Below, in pieces: positions 1-6,554 of a DNA stretch of 13,481 bases. How positions within the stretch are numbered: position 1 is the stretch's first letter; each line of letters begins with the position of its first letter. The notes below the pieces were generated by a model. It did not search any database, was not told the origin of the DNA, and was given only the letters and a program-made list of their open reading frames with translations. Source of the DNA: Paracoccaceae bacterium (lineage in GTDB: Bacteria > Pseudomonadota > Alphaproteobacteria > Rhodobacterales > Rhodobacteraceae). The stretch lies in contig JALSRF010000228.1 of NCBI GenBank assembly GCA_026984895.1, positions 1-13,481 of the forward strand. Direction: 5' to 3'. The position numbers and the translations under genes are program-made.

Positions 1-248
1 TTCCAGCCGTTTTCTTCGGAACAGGCGGTGACGCAGGCCGTGCAGCCGGAGGCGCATTTGTTCACGTCGATCAGCAGACCCCAGCGGGTGCCCGGATCGG
101 CATTGGCCGAAGCCTCGCCGCCGAAGGCCATCAGGGTCACCCCCGGGGCCAGCGCCACAGTGGCCATGGCCGCCCCGCTCCTGAACAGGTCGCGGCGGCT
201 GATCCTGCCCGCCTCCTTCGGCGTTGCGTTCAGTGCGGGAAGCTTCAT
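1..248 (-). CDS. dsrO: DsrO, periplasmic ferredoxin-like subunit of DsrMKJOP (5' part only)
   Basis: Only the first 82 codons are inside the window; the gene runs off the left edge. The N-terminus carries a twin-arginine signal (SRRDLF, about residues 17-22) followed by a hydrophobic alanine-rich stretch, so export by Tat in folded form is expected. After it comes the first ferredoxin-type cluster motif, Cys65-x3-Cys69-x2-Cys72-x3-Cys76, which sits where DsrO proteins carry theirs. In the family DsrO is a periplasmic multi-[4Fe-4S] protein passing electrons between DsrJ and the membrane subunit DsrP. The ATG (248-246) overlaps the dsrJ stop in an ATGA arrangement, which suggests translational coupling. 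Position after dsrJ and the Tat/ferredoxin pairing make the call firm despite truncation. dsrP is expected just beyond the window. Confidence 0.93.
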   Translation of the reverse strand, partial: MKLPALNATPKEAGRISRRDLFRSGAAMATVALAPGVTLMAFGGEASANADPGTRWGLLIDVNKCASGCTACVTACSEENGW

Positions 249-715
249 TCTGTCACCCCGTTCAGATAGTCGGCCAGCGCCTTCAGGTCGGCGTTGTCCG
301 GGTATTTGCGGACCAGCAGGTTTGCGGTATCCCTGTCCGGCAGCCTCGAATGGCACTCGAAACAGTCAATCCTGACGGCAGCTTTCGCGTGGCAGGCGGC
401 GCAGAACTGCCCTTCGTCGGTCACGGGCAACGGTTTGCCCTGCGGGCCGCGCGTCGCGTGGCAGGTGACGCATTGCTTGATCGAATACCTGACGTTTCGA
501 TCGCCCAGATGCATCGTCAGGTCGCGATCATGCCTGAGGAGGTCCATGTGGTTCAGCCGCATGAATTCACTGCCCTCGGGATGGGCCGGACCAATGGCCC
601 GGGCCACATCCACACCGAACTCGGCGACCGTATCGGTTGCCGCGTCGCCGCCGGCATGAAGCGGGGCGCTCAACAGGACAAACAGCGCAACGACGCTGGC
701 GAGAACCTGCCGCAT
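245..715 (-). CDS. dsrJ: DsrJ, triheme c-type cytochrome of DsrMKJOP
   Basis: This is a 156-residue protein with an N-terminal hydrophobic signal or anchor (about residues 3-21, ending APLHA) and three CxxCH haem c motifs at 82-86 (CVTCH), 105-109 (CAACH) and 118-122 (CFECH). DsrJ is the periplasmic cytochrome of the DsrMKJOP complex. The reading frame stays open upstream into dsrL, but the ATG at 715 lies 2 bases after the dsrL stop and is directly followed by the signal sequence, so it is the start. The block EFMRLNHMDLL (50-60), just before the haems, matches the family's conserved N-terminal region. All six cysteines are used by CxxCH motifs. The additional cysteine reported as a distal haem ligand in Allochromatium vinosum DsrJ (Cys46) is absent; the equivalent stretch reads GPAHPEGSEF. 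His45 could substitute, but that is a guess. Confidence 0.95.
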   Translation of the reverse strand: MRQVLASVVALFVLLSAPLHAGGDAATDTVAEFGVDVARAIGPAHPEGSEFMRLNHMDLLRHDRDLTMHLGDRNVRYSIKQCVTCHATRGPQGKPLPVTDEGQFCAACHAKAAVRIDCFECHSRLPDRDTANLLVRKYPDNADLKALADYLNGVTE

Positions 716-717
716 CT

Positions 718-2655
718 CTATTCCCCAAGACCCATCTTGATATAGCCGGTGGGGCAGACATCGGCGCAGATGTGGCAGCCGATGCAGCGCGTGTAGTCGG
801 TGTAGACATAGCGCCCCACGGTGCGTTCGGCCTTGGGCACGCGGTGCACGGCATCCTGCGGGCAGTAGATCACGCAGTTGTCGCATTCGAAGCACATGCC
901 GCAGGACATGCAGCGCTCGCCCTCTTTTCTGGCCTGTTCCTCGGTGAAGCCGATGATCCGCTCTTCGAAATTGCCCAGAACGGCATCGCCCTCGATGTGC
1001 TTTTCCTCGCGGATTTCGCGCGGCACCAGGTTGAAGTGCCCCTTGAACAGTTCGGAGTGCGGAATGATCTGGCTGTCCGATCGATCCTCGAAATTGTGCA
1101 CCGCAAAGCCGGCATTGCTGGTGCCGCGGGTCTGTTCATGGCTGTAGGGCTGCGGATCCTTGCCGCGACGATGCAGTTCTTCGAGCAGGTTGAAATGATG
1201 CACGTCCACCTTCGGACGCTTGTCGATCTCGCCGTCGTCGAAATAGTCGTTGATCGCCTCGGCGGCGATGCGCCCGTGACCGATGGCGGTGGTCAGCAGA
1301 TGCGGGCGCACGATGTCGCCGCCGGCGAAATGCTTGGCCCGTCCCTTGACCGCATAGGCGCTGTCGATCTCGATAAAGCCGCGCCCGTTGTCGAGTTCGT
1401 CCACCCCCTTCAGATCGCCGAACTGGCCGATGGCCGCGATGATGATATCGCATTCGATCTCGAATTCGGTGCCTTCGATCGGCTCGGGGGCGTTGCCCTT
1501 CATGGTGCATTTGCACATCTTCAGGGCCTTTGCCTTGCCGTCTTCGTCAAGGATCACCTCCAGCGGCATCACGCCGCCCATGATCTCGACGCCCTCGCGC
1601 TTGGCGTCCTCGCGTTCGTGCTCGGCGGCGGTCATTTCCTCGACCGGGAAAAGCGAGGTCAGCGTGGCCTTGATCCCCTCGCGCGACAGCGCGCCGGCGG
1701 CGTCGGAGGCGGTGAAGTCGATCACCGACCCGCTGGCATGTTCGGCCGGTTTCACATCGGTGATATGCCCCAGGCGGCGGGCCACCGAGGCCACGTCGAT
1801 CGAGGTGTCGCCACCGCCGACCACCACCACCTTTTTCGCGGTGCCGAAGACCCAGCCCTTGTTGAAGGCGTCGAGGAATTCGATCCCCTCGATGCAGTTT
1901 TCGGCGTCTTCCCAGCCGGGGATCGGCAGCGGCCGGCCCTTCTGCGCGCCCAATGCCCAGAAGACGGCGTCAAAGCTTTTCTCGATCTCTTCCAGCGAGA
2001 CATCGACCCCGACCCGGGTGCCGGTATGCACGTCCACGCCCATGTCGATGATGCGGCCGATCTCCTTGTCGAGCATCTCGCGCGGGGTCCGGTAGCCGGG
2101 GATGCCGTAGCGCATCATGCCGCCCAGTTCTTCGTTGGCCTCGAACAGGGTCACCGAATGGCCGTCGCGGCGCAGGAAGAACGCCGCCGAAAGCCCGGCC
2201 GGCCCGCCGCCGATCACGGCCACCTTGCGCCCGGTATCGGCGCCGGCTTCGGGGGCCTTGATGCCGTTTTCGTTGGCCCAGTCGCCAACGTATTGCTCGA
2301 CCCCGTTGATGCCGACGTAGTCGTCAACCTCGTTGCGGTTGCAGCCGGCCTCGCAGGGTGCGGGGCAGACCCGGCCCATGGTCGCCGGAAACGGGTTGGC
2401 ATCGACCATTCGGCGGAAGGCGTATTCCTGCCAGGTCATGTCCTCGACCGGCGGCTTGTCCATGCCGCGGGCAATCGCAAGCCAGCCGCGGATCTCGTGG
2501 CCGGACGGGCACGAGCCCTGACAGGGCGGGGTCTTGTGAACATAGGTCGGGCACTTGTAGGACTTGTCCTGGGTGAAAATCTTTTCCTCCAGGTCCCAGT
2601 CCTTCCAGGTTTCGCCCTCCTGGAACCGCCGGAACGTTTGGTTCTGTTCGCTCAT
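718..2655 (-). CDS. dsrL: DsrL, iron-sulfur flavoprotein NAD(P)H:acceptor oxidoreductase
   Basis: This cytoplasmic 645-residue protein resembles the small subunit of glutamate synthase (GltD) with a C-terminal ferredoxin extension. In order: N-terminal cysteine-rich cluster domain (Cys35, 45, 49, 97, 101, 105), FAD-binding GGGPAG near 149-154, second nucleotide-binding GGGDT near 280-284, an FAD-contact region around 443-462 (FAGGD to IGHG), then C-terminal ferredoxin cysteines at 582/585/588, 591/594/598 and 624/627/630/634. In sulfur oxidisers DsrL is the electron acceptor of rDsrAB and reduces NAD+. No YRR-type arginine cluster is visible after GGGDT, which would fit NAD(H) rather than NADP(H), but this is read by eye. 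ATG overlaps the dsrK stop by 4 bases. A GGAGG (2663-2667) lies 7 bases upstream of it. Family assignment is secure. Confidence 0.97.
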   Translation of the reverse strand: MSEQNQTFRRFQEGETWKDWDLEEKIFTQDKSYKCPTYVHKTPPCQGSCPSGHEIRGWLAIARGMDKPPVEDMTWQEYAFRRMVDANPFPATMGRVCPAPCEAGCNRNEVDDYVGINGVEQYVGDWANENGIKAPEAGADTGRKVAVIGGGPAGLSAAFFLRRDGHSVTLFEANEELGGMMRYGIPGYRTPREMLDKEIGRIIDMGVDVHTGTRVGVDVSLEEIEKSFDAVFWALGAQKGRPLPIPGWEDAENCIEGIEFLDAFNKGWVFGTAKKVVVVGGGDTSIDVASVARRLGHITDVKPAEHASGSVIDFTASDAAGALSREGIKATLTSLFPVEEMTAAEHEREDAKREGVEIMGGVMPLEVILDEDGKAKALKMCKCTMKGNAPEPIEGTEFEIECDIIIAAIGQFGDLKGVDELDNGRGFIEIDSAYAVKGRAKHFAGGDIVRPHLLTTAIGHGRIAAEAINDYFDDGEIDKRPKVDVHHFNLLEELHRRGKDPQPYSHEQTRGTSNAGFAVHNFEDRSDSQIIPHSELFKGHFNLVPREIREEKHIEGDAVLGNFEERIIGFTEEQARKEGERCMSCGMCFECDNCVIYCPQDAVHRVPKAERTVGRYVYTDYTRCIGCHICADVCPTGYIKMGLGE

Positions 2656-4202
2656 TTGCTTTCCTCCGTTTCCGGCTCTTCAGCCGTATCTTCATTTCCC
2701 CCGTCCAGAACGACGGCATTGGATACCAGCTGGTGCACCGACATGATGCTGTCCATGCCGTAGCCGTATTTCGGCATCACCTTCGAGAACTGGGTCTTGC
2801 AGATGGCGCAGATCGCCGCCATGTGGGTGACGCCGTGCTCATCGGTCACCTGCTTGAGCGCGGTCATGCGCGGCTTGGCCCCCTTGATGCGCAGATCCAT
2901 CAGATCGTCGGTCAGAAGCCCGCCGCCACCGCCGCAGCAGAAGGTGTTTTCGCGGATCGTGTCCGGGTCCATGTCGTAGTAATGGTTGCAGACCGCGCGC
3001 AGCACCTTGCGCGGCACCTCGAACTGCCCGCCTTCCTCGCGCCCCATTGCCGAGCCGCGCGCCACGTTGCAGCTGTCGTGGAAGGTCATCACATAGTCGT
3101 CGTTCTTCGACTTGTCGATCTTCAGCCGGCCGCTTTCGATCTCGTCCAGGGTGAATTCCAGGATATGCTGCGGGATCGGGTAGTTCTGATCCAGAAAATC
3201 GAACGGCCCCGCCAGGGTGTTGAGGAATGAGTAGGCGACGCGCCAGGCATGGCCGCATTCGCCGAAGATGATCCGCTTCACGCCCAGGTCCTTGGCCGCC
3301 TGGCGAATGCGCCAGGACACTTCGCGCATGTTCTCGTAGGAGCCGATGAACATGCCGAAATTGGCAGCCTCCGAGGCATAGGAAGACAACGTCCAGCTGA
3401 CCCCGGCGGCATGAAACACCTTGGCATAGCCCAGCAGCCCGTCGATATGCGGTTCGGCAAAAAAGTCGGCCGAGGGCGTGATCAGCAGGATGTCGGCACC
3501 CTTTTCGTCCAGCGGGATCCTGACCTCCACGCCGGTGTCATCCAGCAGGTCCTCCTCCAGGTCGTCCAGCGTGGCGCGCAGCGCCTTGGGGTTGAGCCCC
3601 AGGTTGTTGCCGGTGACCTTCACCTTGCCGATGATCTCGTTGCAGTATTTCTGGCCGACGCCGACACTGTCGAGGATCTCGCGCGCCGCCATCGAGATTT
3701 CGGCCGTGTCGATCCCGTAGGGACAGGAAACGGCGCAGCGCCGACATTGCGAGCACTGGTGGTAATAGGTGTACCATTCGTCCAGCACTTCCTTGGTCAG
3801 GTCGCGCGCACCCACCAGTTTCGGGAAATACTTGCCGGCAAAGGTGTAGTAGCGGCGATAGACGCTGCGCAGCAGGTCCTGACGCGCAACGGGCATGTTC
3901 TTGGGGTCGCCCGTGCCGATGAAATAATGGCACTTGTCCGTGCAGGCGCCGCATTTCACGCAGGTATCCAGGTAGACCTTGAAGGCGCGGTTCTTTTCGG
4001 CCAGTTCGCCCATCTTGGCGATGGCGACCTCTTTCCAGTTCGGCAAAAGCTCGCCCGGGAAGCCGAGCATCTCGTTATGCTCGGGCGCGGCCTCGAAGGT
4101 GTGGGTATCGGCCATGGCGCCGCAGGCCAGCTTCGGCACCTCGAAAACCTGATCGACATTGTCGAACGGGCCGTATTCGTCTTTCTTGTCAAGCGGGGCC
4201 AT
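2652..4202 (-). CDS. dsrK: DsrK, cytoplasmic HdrD-like catalytic subunit of DsrMKJOP
   Basis: With the ATG start the protein has 516 residues. Numbering here is from the ATG. It has two ferredoxin motifs, Cys81-x2-Cys84-x2-Cys87-x3-Cys91 and Cys150-x2-Cys153-x2-Cys156-x3-Cys160, followed by two cysteine-rich CCG-type modules: GECGHAW near 314-320 with HDSC near 375-378, and CCGGGGG at 422-428 with CAIC at 465-468. These modules hold the noncubane [4Fe-4S] centre of heterodisulfide-reductase HdrD-like proteins. DsrK is thought to act on DsrC thiols/disulfide at the cytoplasmic face and exchange electrons with the haems of DsrM. A GTG at 4208 would overlap the dsrM stop, but the GGGGAG (4211-4216) is only 2 bases from it and 8 bases from the ATG at 4202, so ATG is preferred. 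The gene overlaps dsrL by 4 bases. Confidence 0.96.
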   Translation of the reverse strand: MAPLDKKDEYGPFDNVDQVFEVPKLACGAMADTHTFEAAPEHNEMLGFPGELLPNWKEVAIAKMGELAEKNRAFKVYLDTCVKCGACTDKCHYFIGTGDPKNMPVARQDLLRSVYRRYYTFAGKYFPKLVGARDLTKEVLDEWYTYYHQCSQCRRCAVSCPYGIDTAEISMAAREILDSVGVGQKYCNEIIGKVKVTGNNLGLNPKALRATLDDLEEDLLDDTGVEVRIPLDEKGADILLITPSADFFAEPHIDGLLGYAKVFHAAGVSWTLSSYASEAANFGMFIGSYENMREVSWRIRQAAKDLGVKRIIFGECGHAWRVAYSFLNTLAGPFDFLDQNYPIPQHILEFTLDEIESGRLKIDKSKNDDYVMTFHDSCNVARGSAMGREEGGQFEVPRKVLRAVCNHYYDMDPDTIRENTFCCGGGGGLLTDDLMDLRIKGAKPRMTALKQVTDEHGVTHMAAICAICKTQFSKVMPKYGYGMDSIMSVHQLVSNAVVLDGGNEDTAEEPETEESK

Positions 4203-4204
4203 GT

Positions 4205-4960
4205 TCACTTCTCCCCGGCTTCGGGTATGGCATCAGGAAGGGGCGGCAACTGGTTGGCCCAGGCCGTCAGGTGGCGAAACTTGCGCGCGTTGTCGACCTG
4301 GGTGCGGCTGGGGGCAAAGAACAGCCCCGGCGCATGCATCAGCTTGGAGATCGGGAACACGATCATCAGCGTTATCACCAGCCCCAGGTGGATCAGGATG
4401 TTGGCCTGCATCGGCAGTTCGCGGATCTGGAAATGCATGAGGCCAAGCATGAAGTTCTTGACCTTCAGCACATCGACACGGTCCACAAGGCTCATCGAAT
4501 AGCCGCTGGCCACGATGCCGATCAGCAGCAGAAGCATCAGATAATCCGAAGGGCTGGATATGTAGCGGATGCGCTGCACCACGATCCGGCGGGCAAAAAG
4601 CCCCAGAAGGCCGGCCAGCATGGCCAGCCCGGCAAGAACGCCGATCGGCTGGATCAGCGCCACCCACCACCAGACCGGATCGGTGAAATAGCGCAGATGC
4701 CGGATGAGCACCAGAAGCATCCCGTAGTGAAACAGGATGGCAAACACCCAGATCCAGCGGTTCGAGCGAAACAGGCTGTGGAAATAGGTCACCTCGCGGA
4801 TCATGCGCATGACGACGCCGGCGCGCGTACGCGGTGCCGGCGACACCGGGATTTTCAGGGGGGCGGGCGTGCGGGCGTATTTCAGCACCTTCATGCCGGT
4901 CCCGACAATCAGGAAGATTGTCGCGACATAGAACAGCACCGCATAAAGCGTTGACAACAC
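4205..4960 (-). CDS. dsrM: DsrM, haem b membrane subunit of DsrMKJOP (NarI-like)
   Basis: This is a 251-residue integral membrane protein with about five hydrophobic segments (roughly 3-24, 69-86, 97-122, 138-157 and 184-205). It belongs to the NarI-like cytochrome b group. Histidines in or next to the segments, such as His61, His78, His88, His176, His191 and His209, are candidates for haem b ligands; which ones pair cannot be said from sequence alone. In the complex DsrM links the quinone pool and cytoplasmic DsrK. The start is a GTG at 4960-4958, with GGAGG 7 bases upstream on the minus strand; a TTG follows immediately and is less likely. The stop lies 2 bases before the dsrK ATG, so coupling is expected. 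A 72-base spacer with a hairpin separates it from dsrC. Confidence 0.95.
   Translation of the reverse strand: MLSTLYAVLFYVATIFLIVGTGMKVLKYARTPAPLKIPVSPAPRTRAGVVMRMIREVTYFHSLFRSNRWIWVFAILFHYGMLLVLIRHLRYFTDPVWWWVALIQPIGVLAGLAMLAGLLGLFARRIVVQRIRYISSPSDYLMLLLLIGIVASGYSMSLVDRVDVLKVKNFMLGLMHFQIRELPMQANILIHLGLVITLMIVFPISKLMHAPGLFFAPSRTQVDNARKFRHLTAWANQLPPLPDAIPEAGEK
4211..4216 (-). promoter_or_regulatory. Ribosome binding site deciding the dsrK start
   Basis: On the minus strand GGGGAG precedes the ATG at 4202 by 8 bases and the alternative GTG at 4208 by only 2. Normal spacing supports the ATG. It lies inside the 3' end of dsrM. Confidence 0.6.
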
Positions 4961-4982
4961 TTCAACTCCTCCCGAGAGTGAA

Positions 4983-5013
4983 GCCCCTGTTTTTTGTTCT
5001 TGTTATCAGGGGC
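4983..5013 (-). other. Stem-loop in the dsrC-dsrM spacer
   Basis: GCCCCTG (4983-4989) and CAGGGGC (5007-5013) are perfect inverted repeats, giving a 7-bp stem with a 17-base loop that is A-rich in the dsr transcript. It starts 19 bases after the dsrC stop. No U-run follows in the transcript direction, so it is not a classical intrinsic terminator. It could stabilise or delimit the upstream dsrC message, but that is inference. Confidence 0.5.
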
Positions 5014-5032
5014 CTATCCGTTTTGGGTTCGC

Positions 5033-5365
5033 TCAGACGCAGCCGGTCGGCTTGGGCAGGCCGGCGATCTTGCAGGCTTGCTTGGCCGGGCCGTAGGGGA
5101 ACAGTTCGTACATGTACTTGTTGTTCCCAACCTCGGGGCCCATTTCCTTCTTGATCGCCTTGATCAGCACGCGCACGGCCGGAGCGATCTGGTATTCCTC
5201 GTAATAGTCGCGCAGGAAGTTCACCACGGCCCAATGCTCGTCGGTCATGTTGATTTCTTCCTGATCCGCGATCACCTTGGCCAGGTCCTCGCTCCAGTCG
5301 CTCAGGTTGGTGATGTAGCCCTCTTCGTCGTGTTCGACAGTGGTGCCATTTACGTCATATGCCAT
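5033..5365 (-). CDS. dsrC: DsrC, sulfur-carrier substrate protein of DsrAB
   Basis: This is a 110-residue protein of the DsrC/TusE family. The flexible C-terminal arm ends CKIAGLPKPTGCV. It has both redox cysteines: the penultimate one (Cys109, Cys A) and the one ten residues in front of it (Cys98, Cys B). Both are required for a true DsrC, unlike TusE, which keeps only the penultimate cysteine. In the oxidative pathway DsrC receives sulfur from DsrEFH, presents it to DsrAB, and cycles with DsrMK. The frame can be opened at a TTG (5371), but AAGGAG at 5372-5377 abuts that codon and lies 6 bases before the ATG at 5365, so the ATG is chosen. Spacers of 45 bases upstream and 72 bases downstream set it apart from the packed genes around it, in keeping with possible separate mRNA dosage. 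Confidence 0.98.
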   Translation of the reverse strand: MAYDVNGTTVEHDEEGYITNLSDWSEDLAKVIADQEEINMTDEHWAVVNFLRDYYEEYQIAPAVRVLIKAIKKEMGPEVGNNKYMYELFPYGPAKQACKIAGLPKPTGCV

Positions 5366-5371
5366 TTTCAA

Positions 5372-5377
5372 CTCCTT
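5372..5377 (-). promoter_or_regulatory. Ribosome binding site deciding the dsrC start
   Basis: The minus-strand AAGGAG is 6 bases from the ATG at 5365 and directly touches the alternative TTG at 5371-5369, so only the ATG has workable spacing. Confidence 0.65.
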
Positions 5378-5410
5378 CCGGCGGTAAGTTCACTTTGCAT
5401 TGCGGCCGCA

Positions 5411-5716
5411 CTAGAGCCAGGCCATAGTGCGGTCGGTGGTGGCCGCGAGATCGACAAACCCCGCGTAGTCAACCGTGCTCACGCCATCCAGCAGACGCCC
5501 GGTATCCAGGCCCCGGGCCTGCAGATCAGGCTCCAGAACGTAAATCTTCAGCGCCGAATGCCCGGCCAGGACATCGGCAAGGTCGGTGCCCGCAGTGGCA
5601 CCGTAAACCCCGTCTTCGATCATCAGGATCACATCGCCGTCCCTTGCATGCGCAAGGCAGCTTTGCAGTGCCTTCGTGGCGAAGGGGGATTTGTTGACAG
5701 TGTGCAGGGTCGCCAT
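5411..5716 (-). CDS. dsrH: DsrH, TusB-like subunit of the DsrEFH sulfurtransferase
   Basis: This is a 101-residue DsrH/TusB-family protein. Cys20 (in LQSCLA) lies where the conserved cysteine of A. vinosum DsrH is found, followed by the family pattern GDVILMIEDGVYGA. DsrH forms a cytoplasmic alpha2-beta2-gamma2 hexamer with DsrE and DsrF that relays persulfide sulfur to DsrC; the main sulfur-carrying residue is on DsrE. The ATG is 11 bases after the dsrF stop, with AAGGGA in between. The stop is a TAG at 5413-5411, followed by the 10-base palindrome TGCGGCCGCA (5401-5410) and then the dsrC leader. Assignment rests on sequence pattern, size and the conserved E-F-H order. Confidence 0.95.
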   Translation of the reverse strand: MATLHTVNKSPFATKALQSCLAHARDGDVILMIEDGVYGATAGTDLADVLAGHSALKIYVLEPDLQARGLDTGRLLDGVSTVDYAGFVDLAATTDRTMAWL

Positions 5717-5727
5717 TGTTTTCCCTT

Positions 5728-6138
5728 CTAGAAGCTCAGAACGACATCTTGTTCGGCGAATATGTCCGCCATCTCGGCCCGGCTGACGATGCGGATCGAG
5801 GGCTTTTCGGCCCAGTCGTCGTCTTCGTCCTCGTACATGATTTCCTGCAGGTCGTCGGCGCTCAGGCCGCGTTCCTCCAGGCTCTCCCTTTCCACGTAAA
5901 GCTTGGTGACATCGTAGTCCCCCAGCGCCCGGAAAGTCGGGGAGAAGTTCTTCATCCCGATCCCGGTGGTATCCTGCCCCCTGGTCAGCTGGAACACGCC
6001 GTCGTCCAGAAAGGCCAGGCTCACGTCCTGATCGAAGGCCGCGCCGATCAGCACCACCTCAAGGCTTTCTAGTGCGTAGATCGTGCCATAGGGGGCCTTG
6101 CGGTTCACATAGAGGAATTTTTTCACATCTTCCGACAT
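5728..6138 (-). CDS. dsrF: DsrF, TusC-like subunit of the DsrEFH sulfurtransferase
   Basis: This is a 136-residue DsrE/F-like fold protein (N-terminal KFLYVNRKAPYGTIYALESLE, a TusC/DsrF hallmark). It contains no cysteine at all, so it cannot carry sulfur itself; a structural role in the DsrEFH hexamer is expected, in line with the family, where conserved cysteines are on DsrE and DsrH. It has a very acidic loop near 102-109 (EDEDDDW). The ATG lies 10 bases after the dsrE stop, with GAGGGGG just upstream. The stop is a TAG, 11 bases before dsrH. The family call is strong because of the signature N-terminus and the flanking genes. Confidence 0.95.
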   Translation of the reverse strand: MSEDVKKFLYVNRKAPYGTIYALESLEVVLIGAAFDQDVSLAFLDDGVFQLTRGQDTTGIGMKNFSPTFRALGDYDVTKLYVERESLEERGLSADDLQEIMYEDEDDDWAEKPSIRIVSRAEMADIFAEQDVVLSF

Positions 6139-6148
6139 CTGGGCCCCC

Positions 6149-6541
6149 TCAGTCGCCGAACATCAGCAGGCGATCCGTCTGGATGCCCATTTCGATCAAT
6201 TGCCCGAGCCCCGAGATGCGGAACCCCTCGGCAATGTTGTTCGCGTCCTTGCCCTGGCGCGTGGCTTCGTTCTCGTCCAGAATGCCCCGGCGCTGGGCGG
6301 CGGCGATACAGACCACCAGATCGATCTTGTGCCTGGCGGCCAGGTCCGTCCACTGGGCCTGGATGTTGCGCTCGTCCTGCGGCGGAACGCTGAGCCGCGT
6401 GCCCACGTTCACGCCGTCATGATAGAAGAACACGCGCGGCACCTCATGGCCCGCCTCAAGCGCGGAGACGACAAAGTGATATGCCGTATCCGACGCCTGA
6501 TGCGTATAGGGGCCTTCGCTGACGACTACTCCGAATTTCAC
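6149..6541 (-). CDS. dsrE: DsrE, sulfur-carrying subunit of the DsrEFH sulfurtransferase
   Basis: This is a 130-residue DsrE/TusD-family protein. Its only cysteine, Cys78 in DLVVCIAAAQRRG, falls at the same number as the catalytic Cys78 of A. vinosum DsrE. In the pathway this residue takes up persulfide (from TusA/rhodanese-type donors) and hands it to DsrC. Presence of DsrEFH is a marker of sulfur oxidisers rather than sulfate reducers. The start is a GTG at 6541-6539 with AGGGGA about 8 bases upstream. The gap to dsrB is 13 bases, so the gene is clearly co-transcribed. Start choice is supported by alignment of the conserved cysteine. Confidence 0.96.
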   Translation of the reverse strand: MKFGVVVSEGPYTHQASDTAYHFVVSALEAGHEVPRVFFYHDGVNVGTRLSVPPQDERNIQAQWTDLAARHKIDLVVCIAAAQRRGILDENEATRQGKDANNIAEGFRISGLGQLIEMGIQTDRLLMFGD

Positions 6542-6554
6542 GTCGAACGTCCCC

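Noticed and set aside
245..895. Longer reading of dsrJ starting inside dsrL
   Set aside because: It would overlap dsrL by 178 bases, and the signal peptide starts exactly at the internal ATG (715).
637..2763. Long open frame (708 codons) on the plus strand opposite dsrL
   Set aside because: It is antisense to a clear dsrL with all family motifs; high GC removes stop codons from the opposite strand. The translation has no recognisable domain.
4203..4208. GTG start for dsrK overlapping the dsrM stop
   Set aside because: Its Shine-Dalgarno sequence would be only 2 bases away, while the ATG two codons later has 8-base spacing. The difference is two residues, so a GTG start is not fully excluded.
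3249..4502. Plus-strand frame of 417 codons opposite dsrK and dsrM
   Set aside because: Covered by two conserved genes on the minus strand; no domain and no ribosome binding site.
5401..5410. Palindrome TGCGGCCGCA in the dsrH-dsrC spacer as an operator
   Set aside because: A GC-only 10-base palindrome is easily due to chance in such DNA, and no promoter elements flank it.
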